Assembly: GCF_900182705.1 (NCBI RefSeq)
Contig: NZ_FXTP01000013.1
Span: 113,743-177,742 of the forward strand
Direction of reading: 5' to 3'
Origin: Gracilimonas mengyeensis
GTDB lineage: Bacteria; Bacteroidota; Rhodothermia; Balneolales; Balneolaceae
Length of the DNA stretch: 64,000 bases
The translations under genes and the position numbers were made by a program. Below the pieces are notes generated by a model. It had not been told where the DNA came from. It did no database searches and was given only the letters and a program-made list of their open reading frames with translations. Of this stretch, positions 49,121 through 55,715 are shown one piece after another. Position 1 is the stretch's first letter. Each line of letters begins with the position of its first letter.

Positions 49121-50748
49121 GTATTTTTCCTCGAATTCAGTTCCTTATGAGCTTCACGATACAAGAAACCGATATTGCCATTAGGAGTTTTTTGGTTAAA
49201 ATCTTTAGAATGGAAATCTTTTAACTTTCTTTTGAAAGAACCCTTCTTATCAAGTTCTAAGATTTTATTCCAAAGACCATAAGCTTTAAATGCAGCTTCT
49301 ATATAGAGCCAATGTTTAGAGTAGTTGTCAATTGCATTATTTGCAAATGCAACCCAATGACCAGGATTCACTTCTGGATTGTAATTAAATCCAATAATTC
49401 TATTTTCTCTTATAGATTCAAGAATATAAAACAGTGTTTCATTCTCGAAAATCATATGAACGATTCTAGGAGGAGATTTTGAAGATAAATTACCCAGCGT
49501 AATTAATTTTTCTGCGTCATGTTCATTAGTTATCACTTCTGAAATAACTTTTTTGTCAGATTCTATGAACTCATATCCTCTTCTAAATAAATATTTAACT
49601 AACCGTTTCTTAATACCAAAGGTGAGATTATTGTTGTAAATAATTTCTTGAAATGCTGTTACGCCTTGATTATCCAATTCATTTACTTGAATATTTAAAA
49701 CTTCACACTTCAAAAGGAATTGAATAAAAGATGGTTCATTAGCTTGATTTATATAATAATTTAATGCTGGCTTCCCACTTTTGGTTGTTCGTTGTTGAAG
49801 TTTTAGGTGGTCATTAAGAATGTCAATTTCTTCAGAATCCAGACCGTAAATTTTTTCATGGATAGAATTATAATCACTGTAATTCTTCTTGCGTTTCTCT
49901 TTTATTTCTAATCTAATTTTTTCAGCCTTAGACTTCAGTTCTGCTTTGCTGATATCATAAAAAAAACATTGATAATTTTTTTCATTGAAATTCAATTGAT
50001 CTAAAGAAATGCTTTTTTCTCTCCATTTTTTAAATACATCAAGATCATTTGTAACATTTATTACTTCTTTAAATTTACAATTCAATTTCAGTTCTTCTGA
50101 GAAATTTTTATCTAACTTGAAGAAATTTTCATGGGGTGTTGCATACTTTAAATCCTTTCTCATCTTAGCATTCTTCTTTGAATCAAAATTTTCAAGAATC
50201 CAAATCAAATAAATTTTTTGATTTCTATAAAAATCTGTTCTTTCCAAAATATACCGTTGAGTAAGAGTAGATAGTTGTATTTCAAATGCTAAAGCTTTAT
50301 TTCTGTATGTACAGTAAATGTCAGGTTTACGTCTTTCCCCTTCATCATTAACTAAAAATTCACTGTCAATTACGACTGAATTCTTATCAACCCCGTTAGT
50401 TTTTTTTAATAGATTGCCGATTTTATTCTTTAGGTATTTGTGCTCTGGACTTTCTTTAGAAGCATATATTTCTTCAGTTTTGTCTCTTTCTGATTTTGAA
50501 TAATTATTGTCTTTCAGTACACAATAACCAGAATTAGGCTTGTGACTAAGAAAGACTCGGTTACTGCTACTGGATTTAACGGAAAGATACTGTTTACATA
50601 CAACGCATTTAGGAACGAACTTACCTATATCGTATGCCTTGCGGAATTTTTCGTGGGTTTCTCTATCGGCATTAAATATTTTGTCCGCATATACTACATC
50701 CCCTGAAATTTCATCAATCGCTTTTTTAATAGATCTTTCAGAGCTCAT
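49102..50748 (-). CDS. predicted nuclease, CoiA-like / DUF6035-like (cassette gene)
   Basis: A 548-residue soluble protein. The N-terminus has a zinc-finger-like set: CVVCKQYLSV (CxxC), then a His in FLSHKPNSGYC with a later Cys. A PD-(D/E)XK-type nuclease core follows (about 120-200): RRKPDIYCTYRNKALAFEIQLS, where PD and ExQ are the catalytic acids, then ILERTDFYRNQKIYLIWILEN. This order resembles CoiA competence proteins and DUF6035. The C-terminal 280 residues are helical and may contain ankyrin-like helix pairs (NELDNQGVTAFQEIIYNN, ISEVITNEHDAEKLITLGN). A defence or DNA-processing role is possible. The stop lies inside its own attC. Confidence 0.7.
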   Translation of the reverse strand: MSSERSIKKAIDEISGDVVYADKIFNADRETHEKFRKAYDIGKFVPKCVVCKQYLSVKSSSSNRVFLSHKPNSGYCVLKDNNYSKSERDKTEEIYASKESPEHKYLKNKIGNLLKKTNGVDKNSVVIDSEFLVNDEGERRKPDIYCTYRNKALAFEIQLSTLTQRYILERTDFYRNQKIYLIWILENFDSKKNAKMRKDLKYATPHENFFKLDKNFSEELKLNCKFKEVINVTNDLDVFKKWREKSISLDQLNFNEKNYQCFFYDISKAELKSKAEKIRLEIKEKRKKNYSDYNSIHEKIYGLDSEEIDILNDHLKLQQRTTKSGKPALNYYINQANEPSFIQFLLKCEVLNIQVNELDNQGVTAFQEIIYNNNLTFGIKKRLVKYLFRRGYEFIESDKKVISEVITNEHDAEKLITLGNLSSKSPPRIVHMIFENETLFYILESIRENRIIGFNYNPEVNPGHWVAFANNAIDNYSKHWLYIEAAFKAYGLWNKILELDKKGSFKRKLKDFHSKDFNQKTPNGNIGFLYREAHKELNSRKNTTNNAF

Positions 50749-50770
50749 GAGTTGACTTATTAATTAATAC

Positions 50771-50898
50771 CACTAACGGCCTTGCGCATAAGCTGCAGGC
50801 GCCAATGTGTTCAGTTAATTACAAAATGAAATGTTAACTAATAAATGGGAAGCGAGCAAGATCAGGCGAGGCCTGTCCGCTTAATGCGCTGGTTATAC
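50771..50898 (-). other. attC site
   Basis: 128 bp from CACTAAC to GTTATAC. Divergent arms: GCGCATAAGCTGCAGGCGCC on the left, GGCCTGTCCGCTTAATGCGC on the right. Confidence 0.85.
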
Positions 50899-50923
50899 TG
50901 CGAACGGATTTAGATAATTGTTT

Positions 50924-51784
50924 CTAACCGAAATATTTGCCAAACCCTTTTATAAATTCCTCAACTTTGTTGTCCAAGTAATTTGTTATTTCTTCTTTTC
51001 TTACATTCGGATCGCGCTTTAAAACGAGGTTTGCAGAACTTTCATATACTTTTTGAAGCCGTTGAGGACCTTCACCTTCAATTCTTTGGAGTCGCATAAA
51101 ACCATCCATTAATGTTGTAGAAATATTTGGTTGGTCGTGGTTTCGATAGATCCCTTGCACTAAGTTTTCTGTCATGAAATCACCGTCTGCCCAGTCATAA
51201 TTTTTCCCCCATTTGGACCACACAACAAACGCTAAAGCATTCATTTTTTGAATCATAACTTCTGTATATAACCATGCGGCTCCCTCCTCGGTAGTGCAAA
51301 TTTCATTACATTCTACAGCTGAATCCTCATCGGTAACAATATCTTTTGTTGCTGATTTGATTCCGTTTGCTACATTTTCTTTTAGGTTTGGAGTTTCACT
51401 AGTTGATGATTGTTTTGGTGTTTCTGAAAAGCACTTAGGTATAAATTTATTCAAAGCTTTATACTCATTTTGCCAATTCGGAAAAGTATCTGAAAAAAGA
51501 GAAAAATATTCTATCAAAACCCATGCTTTTCCATTTATTTTCTTTTCCTCAAGCAGAAAGCCGTCTTGATCAAGAGCTTTTTCCAAATCATAAATAGCAT
51601 TTTGTAATTTTTTTGCTCTTGATTTTTCTGTTGAGAAGAGGCCTCGATTCTTGACGTATTTGGCAGCATAATTTAAAACATGCTGTGCTTTTTTAAATGC
51701 TTTTGGTGTTCTTTTTTGAATTTGCTCTGCTTTGCTATAGTCTGTTGTTCGAGTACCAGGTTGGTGAATTTTAATTTCATTCAT
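50924..51784 (-). CDS. hypothetical two-domain cassette protein
   Basis: A 286-residue soluble protein. Residues 1-119 are a near copy of the 119-residue protein at 38021-38380. A Ser/Thr-rich linker (SETPKQSSTSETPNLKEN) leads to a second domain with short acidic and aromatic motifs (CNEICTTEEGAAWLYTEVMIQKMNALAFVVWSKWGKNYDW, DFMTENLVQGIYRNHDQPN). No known family. Canonical orientation; it shares a cassette interval with the 51803 gene. Confidence 0.65.
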   Translation of the reverse strand: MNEIKIHQPGTRTTDYSKAEQIQKRTPKAFKKAQHVLNYAAKYVKNRGLFSTEKSRAKKLQNAIYDLEKALDQDGFLLEEKKINGKAWVLIEYFSLFSDTFPNWQNEYKALNKFIPKCFSETPKQSSTSETPNLKENVANGIKSATKDIVTDEDSAVECNEICTTEEGAAWLYTEVMIQKMNALAFVVWSKWGKNYDWADGDFMTENLVQGIYRNHDQPNISTTLMDGFMRLQRIEGEGPQRLQKVYESSANLVLKRDPNVRKEEITNYLDNKVEEFIKGFGKYFG

Positions 51785-51802
51785 ATTGCGAATCTATTTG
51801 AT

Positions 51803-52150
51803 CTATTTATCAGGTTGCCATTTAAATAGTGGCTGATTATTGGTTGAAAAAACTGCTCTCATTACATTTGAAACATCATCTTCTTTAATATCCTCAAGTA
51901 TTAAATCATCAAACAATGCATTACGGGGATCTTCATAATCTTTATTTTTGATTCGATCTTCAATTGTACTCACAAATGTTTTTACCAAAGAATTATTTTT
52001 CAACTTGTCTGAAATTGAAGAAGGATTTCCCTCTATAAAAATAAGGAATCCGCTAATGTGTCCTTTCTCTAAAACAATTTCAATTTTAGCTTCTTTGGCT
52101 AAATTTGAGCCCTCTTCTTTTGGTTTTTCCTTCTTGAAAAGATTAAACAT
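51803..52150 (-). CDS. hypothetical cassette protein
   Basis: A 115-residue protein starting MFNLFKKEKPKEEGSN, then EAKIEIVLEKGHISGFLIFIEGNPSSISDKLKNNSLVKTFVSTIEDRI and an acidic segment with EDIKEDDVSNVMRAVF. No signal peptide or motif. It lies 18 bases upstream of the two-domain gene and is probably cotranscribed with it. Confidence 0.6.
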   Translation of the reverse strand: MFNLFKKEKPKEEGSNLAKEAKIEIVLEKGHISGFLIFIEGNPSSISDKLKNNSLVKTFVSTIEDRIKNKDYEDPRNALFDDLILEDIKEDDVSNVMRAVFSTNNQPLFKWQPDK

Positions 52151-52189
52151 GAGTAAAATGTGTTGTGATTTAAAAAATTGCTCAAAGCA

Positions 52190-52312
52190 GTATAACGTTC
52201 TGGCGCATAAGGGGCAAAGAGATTATGAATTTGAACAACGTTAAATAACTAAAACATTAACTACAAGCGTGGGCAAAGTTGAGGCTTTGTCCCTTTAATG
52301 CGCTTGTTATAG
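52190..52312 (-). other. attC site (duplicated cassette, copy 1)
   Basis: 123 bp from GTATAAC to GTTATAG, arms GCGCATAAGGGGCAAAG and CTTTGTCCCTTTAATGCGC. The same cassette recurs at 53236. Confidence 0.93.
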
Positions 52313-52325
52313 GCACAGATAATTT

Positions 52326-52601
52326 ATGAAAGAGCATAAACCGTTTAGCGAGCACTGGTGGTGGCAAATTCTTTTAGACCATGTTTATTATTGCAAATGG
52401 AAATACCGTGATTTGGAGGAAATGAAAAGAGATAGCGTGCTGACAGACTTTATTATCAACAGGATTAAAATTGCTACTCTTAGAGAGCTAAAAGAAAAAG
52501 TAACTGGACTAAAATGTGAGAATGATGTTAGATATAATCTTGGTGTAACTGAGGCAAAGCAATTAATAGATGAATGCGAAAAGAGTGTTTATGTTGATTA
52601 G
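52326..52601 (+). CDS. hypothetical cassette protein, reversed, duplicated (copy 1)
   Basis: A 91-residue protein with an aromatic start (SEHWWWQILLDHVYYCKWKYRDLEEMKRD) and helices (KIATLRELKEKVTGLKCENDVRYNLGVTEAKQLIDECEKS). No family recognised. It runs toward intI, against the canonical direction, and appears identical to the gene at 53372-53647. It begins 14 bases after its attC, so a promoter inside the attC or upstream is needed. Confidence 0.65.
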   Translation: MKEHKPFSEHWWWQILLDHVYYCKWKYRDLEEMKRDSVLTDFIINRIKIATLRELKEKVTGLKCENDVRYNLGVTEAKQLIDECEKSVYVD

Positions 52602-52605
52602 TGCC

Positions 52606-52722
52606 TATAACGGGTTAGGCGTAAGCGGTCAGGCAGATTATGATTTTTTAAAAGCAATAAATATTAAACAGGAAAAAAGCAGGGCAAACTTGAAGCCTGT
52701 CCGCTTGACGCCATTGTTAATT
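52606..52722 (-). other. attC site
   Basis: 117 bp from CTATAAC to GTTAATT. Arms GGCGTAAGCGGTCAGGC and GCCTGTCCGCTTGACGCC. It belongs to the Dam-type methylase cassette. Confidence 0.9.
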
Positions 52723-52724
52723 GC

Positions 52725-53231
52725 ATGATGAATTTATTTGACACAGAAAAAACCCAAAGCTTGCATATTCGAAACAAAGAAGATTACACGGATATTTGGC
52801 TTACACCACCTGAGATTATTCAGGCTTTAGGGCAATTTGATTTAGATCCATGCGCCCATATTGAACAACCTTGGGAAACAGCAAAAACCATGTACACTAT
52901 AAAAGATGATGGATACAGTAAAGAATGGTTTGGGCGCGTGTGGATGAACCCTCCATACTCTGAAATTGATAGGTGGATGCAGAAGCTATCAATTTATGGG
53001 AATGGTATTGCCCTAACATTTGCCCGGACGGAGACTCAATACTTCCATAACTATGTTTGGGGAAAAGCAAAAGGAATATTCTTCTTTGACGGGAGACTAA
53101 ATTTTCATCGGGCAAATGGTGTGAAAGCAAAAATGAATGCAGGAGCACCAAGCGTACTTATTGCTTATGGACGTGAAAATGCTGAGGTATTAAAAACGTG
53201 TAAGCTAAGAGGATTTTATACAGAGCTATGA
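52725..53231 (+). CDS. phage-type DNA N6-adenine methyltransferase (Dam family, cassette gene)
   Basis: A 168-residue DNA adenine methylase of the phage Dam type (PF05869). The catalytic motif is WMNPPYSE (NPPY), and the SAM-binding side is FDLDPCAHIEQPW. Other family blocks are DIWLTPPEIIQALG and ARTETQYFHNYVWGKAKGIFFFDGRLNFHRANG. Phages use such enzymes to hide from restriction, and as an orphan in an integron it could alter regulation or protect against restriction. It is reversed relative to the canonical direction and begins right at the end of its attC. No restriction endonuclease partner is beside it. Confidence 0.88.
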   Translation: MMNLFDTEKTQSLHIRNKEDYTDIWLTPPEIIQALGQFDLDPCAHIEQPWETAKTMYTIKDDGYSKEWFGRVWMNPPYSEIDRWMQKLSIYGNGIALTFARTETQYFHNYVWGKAKGIFFFDGRLNFHRANGVKAKMNAGAPSVLIAYGRENAEVLKTCKLRGFYTEL

Positions 53232-53235
53232 ATGC

Positions 53236-53358
53236 AATTAACGTTCTGGCGCATAAGGGGCAAAGAGATTATGAATTTGAACAACGTTAAATAACTAAAA
53301 CATTAACTACAAGCGTGGGCAAAGTTGAGGCTTTGTCCCTTTAATGCGCTTGTTATAG
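53236..53358 (-). other. attC site (duplicated cassette, copy 2)
   Basis: 123 bp from AATTAAC to GTTATAG. Beyond the first box it appears identical to the site at 52190. Confidence 0.93.
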
Positions 53359-53371
53359 GCACAGATAATTT

Positions 53372-53647
53372 ATGAAAGAGCATAAACCGTTTAGCGAGCA
53401 CTGGTGGTGGCAAATTCTTTTAGACCATGTTTATTATTGCAAATGGAAATACCGTGATTTGGAGGAAATGAAAAGAGATAGCGTGCTGACAGACTTTATT
53501 ATCAACAGGATTAAAATTGCTACTCTTAGAGAGCTAAAAGAAAAAGTAACTGGACTAAAATGTGAGAATGATGTTAGATATAATCTTGGTGTAACTGAGG
53601 CAAAGCAATTAATAGATGAATGCGAAAAGAGTGTTTATGTTGATTAG
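53372..53647 (+). CDS. hypothetical cassette protein, reversed, duplicated (copy 2)
   Basis: The 91-residue protein appears identical to that at 52326-52601, in the same orientation and with the same attC. The two copies flank the Dam-type cassette. Only the first box of the attC differs, as expected when a cassette is cut and inserted elsewhere. Function unknown. Confidence 0.65.
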   Translation: MKEHKPFSEHWWWQILLDHVYYCKWKYRDLEEMKRDSVLTDFIINRIKIATLRELKEKVTGLKCENDVRYNLGVTEAKQLIDECEKSVYVD

Positions 53648-53650
53648 TGC

Positions 53651-53773
53651 CTATAACGGCCCAGCGTTTAAACGGCGCGGGGATTATAATTTAGTTGAAG
53701 TAGCAAAATTAATTCCTTAGAAACAAGTGTGACCGAACTTCGTCCGCGTCCGCTTTGAAACGCATTGTTAGGG
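53651..53773 (-). other. attC site (second duplicated cassette, copy 1)
   Basis: 123 bp from CTATAAC to GTTAGGG, of the GTTTAAACGGCGCGG type with a distinct middle (TAGAAACAAGTGTGACCG). The whole cassette recurs at 55087. Confidence 0.94.
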
Positions 53774-53991
53774 CGAGGCAGGTAAAACCAACGACGAAAA
53801 CTGAACAACCACCGCCGGCTTATAAGCCAAAAATGCTGGAACTAAGCGACAGGCGCACGGGAAAGAGCCCGCGAAGGATGGCCGAGAAGGCAAAGCGCCA
53901 CACCTTTAAAAGAGAAAAAATTCAGAATCGATTACGTGGCGCCCCGACGCTTGGGAAAACCTACGAAGAGGCAAACCAAACCAACGACTAG
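53755..53991 (+). CDS. possible short basic protein starting inside attC (copy 1)
   Basis: A 78-codon frame that begins at a TTG within the right arm of the attC; an ATG at 53833 would give 52 residues. The predicted product is basic and hydrophilic (LSDRRTGKSPRRMAEKAKRHTFKREKIQNRLRG). It is reversed relative to the canonical direction and occurs twice. It may be a real small protein, or the cassette may carry an RNA. Function unknown. Confidence 0.4.
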   Translation: MKRIVRARQVKPTTKTEQPPPAYKPKMLELSDRRTGKSPRRMAEKAKRHTFKREKIQNRLRGAPTLGKTYEEANQTND

Positions 53992-54067
53992 AACCGATTA
54001 CCTGCCCAAAAAATTACCACCTCCTGGAAGGCACATTTTTTTACCAGAAAGTGATGCGCCTGACGCG

Positions 54068-54193
54068 CCCTAACGACCCAGCGTTTAAACGGCGCGGGGA
54101 TTATGATTTTATTTTGAAATAGCGAAATTAAATCCTGGCAATCAAGTTTCCATCGCACCCCGTCCGCGTCCGATTTAAAACGCCTTGTTAGGC
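54068..54193 (-). other. attC site
   Basis: 126 bp from CCCTAAC to GTTAGGC, of the GTTTAAACGGCGCGG type. It belongs to the lipoprotein cassette on its right. Confidence 0.95.
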
Positions 54194-54272
54194 ATTACTC
54201 AGACATTTTACAGATAAGCTAATATATGTCTGAATAAAAAATTGGGGAGAAGAGCACTCTCCCCAATAACTA

Positions 54273-54974
54273 TTACATTTGGATTTCTATCTCAGTGGCC
54301 AGATCAAGCCCATCAGCTACTATATCAAATATATCACTATTACTGGTTTCACTAATGACGATTACACCATTATTATTTTTGGTTGCCTCTTCTAACATAT
54401 CGATGCTAACACCAGCAAACCAAACGATAGGGTCAAAGGTGACTTCGGCAATAACGTTCATGCCGGAATCGAAAGTAACCGTTCCTTCCCGCTCAACTTC
54501 GAAGGTTTCCCCGGAATTGAACTCAAATCGAATGGGATGGGATTGGTTATTACTGTCCTCAAAGGTACCCTCAATAACCACCGAAGGTGTATTATCTTCA
54601 TCACGCAATTCAAGTTCCACTCTGCTTTCGACAAAGGTTCCAACAGGTAATTCGAGATCACTTAAATCGGGAGAGGTTTCTCCAGTTGCAAAATCAATGT
54701 TCACGATTTGCTCAATGTTTACTTCTACTGAGTCACCTCCATCGTTCTCAACTTCAAACTGTATTTGGGTGAGTGTAATTGTTCCACTTGAGAATGTGAG
54801 GGAATTTGCCAGGCTTTGGGACGAAGCTTTTGAAAGGCTTGATGTACTAGTGTTTGTGCTGAAATTTATATCAATGGTAGGGGAATCACCACTGTCGCTC
54901 GAACTTGAACAAGCAGAAAAAATAGTCAAAGTTCCAACTAACAAACATAACAACATGCTTTTTGAAATTTTCAT
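54273..54974 (-). CDS. lipoprotein of unknown function (cassette gene)
   Basis: A 233-residue lipoprotein with lipobox LTIFSAC (Cys21) and a Ser/Asp-rich linker (SSSSDSGDSP). The mature part is beta-rich and acidic (LTQIQFEVENDGGDSVEVNIEQIVNID, GTFVESRVELELRDEDNTPSVVIEGTFED), like immunoglobulin-type or DUF4382-like surface proteins. The low isoelectric point fits a saline habitat. Canonical orientation. It stands between the two copies of the 417-bp cassette. Confidence 0.7.
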   Translation of the reverse strand: MKISKSMLLCLLVGTLTIFSACSSSSDSGDSPTIDINFSTNTSTSSLSKASSQSLANSLTFSSGTITLTQIQFEVENDGGDSVEVNIEQIVNIDFATGETSPDLSDLELPVGTFVESRVELELRDEDNTPSVVIEGTFEDSNNQSHPIRFEFNSGETFEVEREGTVTFDSGMNVIAEVTFDPIVWFAGVSIDMLEEATKNNNGVIVISETSNSDIFDIVADGLDLATEIEIQM

Positions 54975-55086
54975 AGTAAATATATTTAGTATTAATTTTT
55001 TATTTGAACGTTCTACAAAGAGGTTTGTTCCTTAAAGTTGTTACTAAATTGGAGGCATTTATATGATACCACCTGTTTAGAGGAGT

Positions 55087-55209
55087 GCCTAACGGCCCAG
55101 CGTTTAAACGGCGCGGGGATTATAATTTAGTTGAAGTAGCAAAATTAATTCCTTAGAAACAAGTGTGACCGAACTTCGTCCGCGTCCGCTTTGAAACGCA
55201 TTGTTAGGG
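55087..55209 (-). other. attC site of the cassette nearest attI (copy 2)
   Basis: 123 bp from GCCTAAC to GTTAGGG. Beyond the first box it appears identical to the site at 53651. It is the attC of the first cassette in the array. Confidence 0.95.
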
Positions 55210-55427
55210 CGAGGCAGGTAAAACCAACGACGAAAACTGAACAACCACCGCCGGCTTATAAGCCAAAAATGCTGGAACTAAGCGACAGGCGCACGGGAAA
55301 GAGCCCGCGAAGGATGGCCGAGAAGGCAAAGCGCCACACCTTTAAAAGAGAAAAAATTCAGAATCGATTACGTGGCGCCCCGACGCTTGGGAAAACCTAC
55401 GAAGAGGCAAACCAAACCAACGACTAG
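55191..55427 (+). CDS. possible short basic protein starting inside attC (copy 2)
   Basis: Second copy of the 78-codon frame, with a product identical to the one at 53755-53991. Being in the first cassette next to attI, it is the most recently inserted unit if insertion at attI is the rule. It is read toward intI, so the integron promoter would produce its antisense. Confidence 0.4.
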   Translation: MKRIVRARQVKPTTKTEQPPPAYKPKMLELSDRRTGKSPRRMAEKAKRHTFKREKIQNRLRGAPTLGKTYEEANQTND

Positions 55428-55532
55428 AACCGATTACCTGCCCAAAAAATTACCACCTCCTGGAAGGCACATTTTTTTACCAGAAAGTGATGCGCCTGAC
55501 GCGCCCTAACATATTAATATGCGGCAGGGGGT

Positions 55533-55556
55533 ATCTTATGAGACGTCGTATAAGAT
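55533..55556. promoter_or_regulatory. inverted repeat in attI region
   Basis: ATCTTAT (55533-55539) and ATAAGAT (55550-55556) are perfect complements with a 10-base spacer that includes GACGTC. It could be an integrase-binding or operator site. Function inferred only from position. Confidence 0.5.
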
Positions 55557-55600
55557 CCGGAAATCATCCATTTAAAGGCCCTGACACATCTTTTAATTTC

Positions 55601-55624
55601 TTATGCGAAGAGAATGTCGCATAA
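55601..55624. promoter_or_regulatory. inverted repeat upstream of intI
   Basis: TTATGCGA (55601-55608) and TCGCATAA (55617-55624) are perfect 8-base arms with an 8-base spacer. The outer bases TTATG/ATAA recall the inverted repeat 60 bases to the left, so the two may bind the same protein. Confidence 0.5.
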
Positions 55625-55659
55625 CCCCGTCAAATAAAATCTATTTTTTTTGTAAGGAC

Positions 55660-55688
55660 TTGCCTTTTCATCGCTCTCACAATATAGC
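55660..55688 (+). promoter_or_regulatory. intI: candidate intI promoter
   Basis: TTGCCT at 55660-55665, 17 bases, then TATAGC at 55683-55688, 28 bases before the intI ATG. Fits a sigma-70-like promoter. Confidence 0.5.
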
Positions 55689-55708
55689 AACATTAACAAC
55701 TTTTGCAA
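55681..55708 (-). promoter_or_regulatory. candidate cassette promoter Pc
   Basis: On the - strand, TTGCAA (55708-55703), 16 bases, then TATATT (55686-55681) points through attI into the cassettes. It overlaps the candidate intI promoter face to face, an arrangement known from other integrons. Confidence 0.5.
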
Positions 55709-55715
55709 TAGCGTT

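Larger units (their letters stand above)
55503..55715 (-). promoter_or_regulatory. attI region between the first cassette and intI
   Basis: The box CCCTAAC at 55503-55509 (GTTAGGG on the - strand) is the crossover end of the first cassette joined to attI. The remaining about 200 bases up to the intI start contain two perfect inverted repeats and the facing promoters (listed separately). The exact left and right limits of attI cannot be fixed from sequence alone. Confidence 0.75.

Noticed and set aside
20428..55502. Regularly recurring repeats considered as a CRISPR array
   Set aside because: The repeats are about 90-130 bases with two paired arms, are spaced unevenly by whole genes, and adjoin an integron integrase; no cas genes are present.
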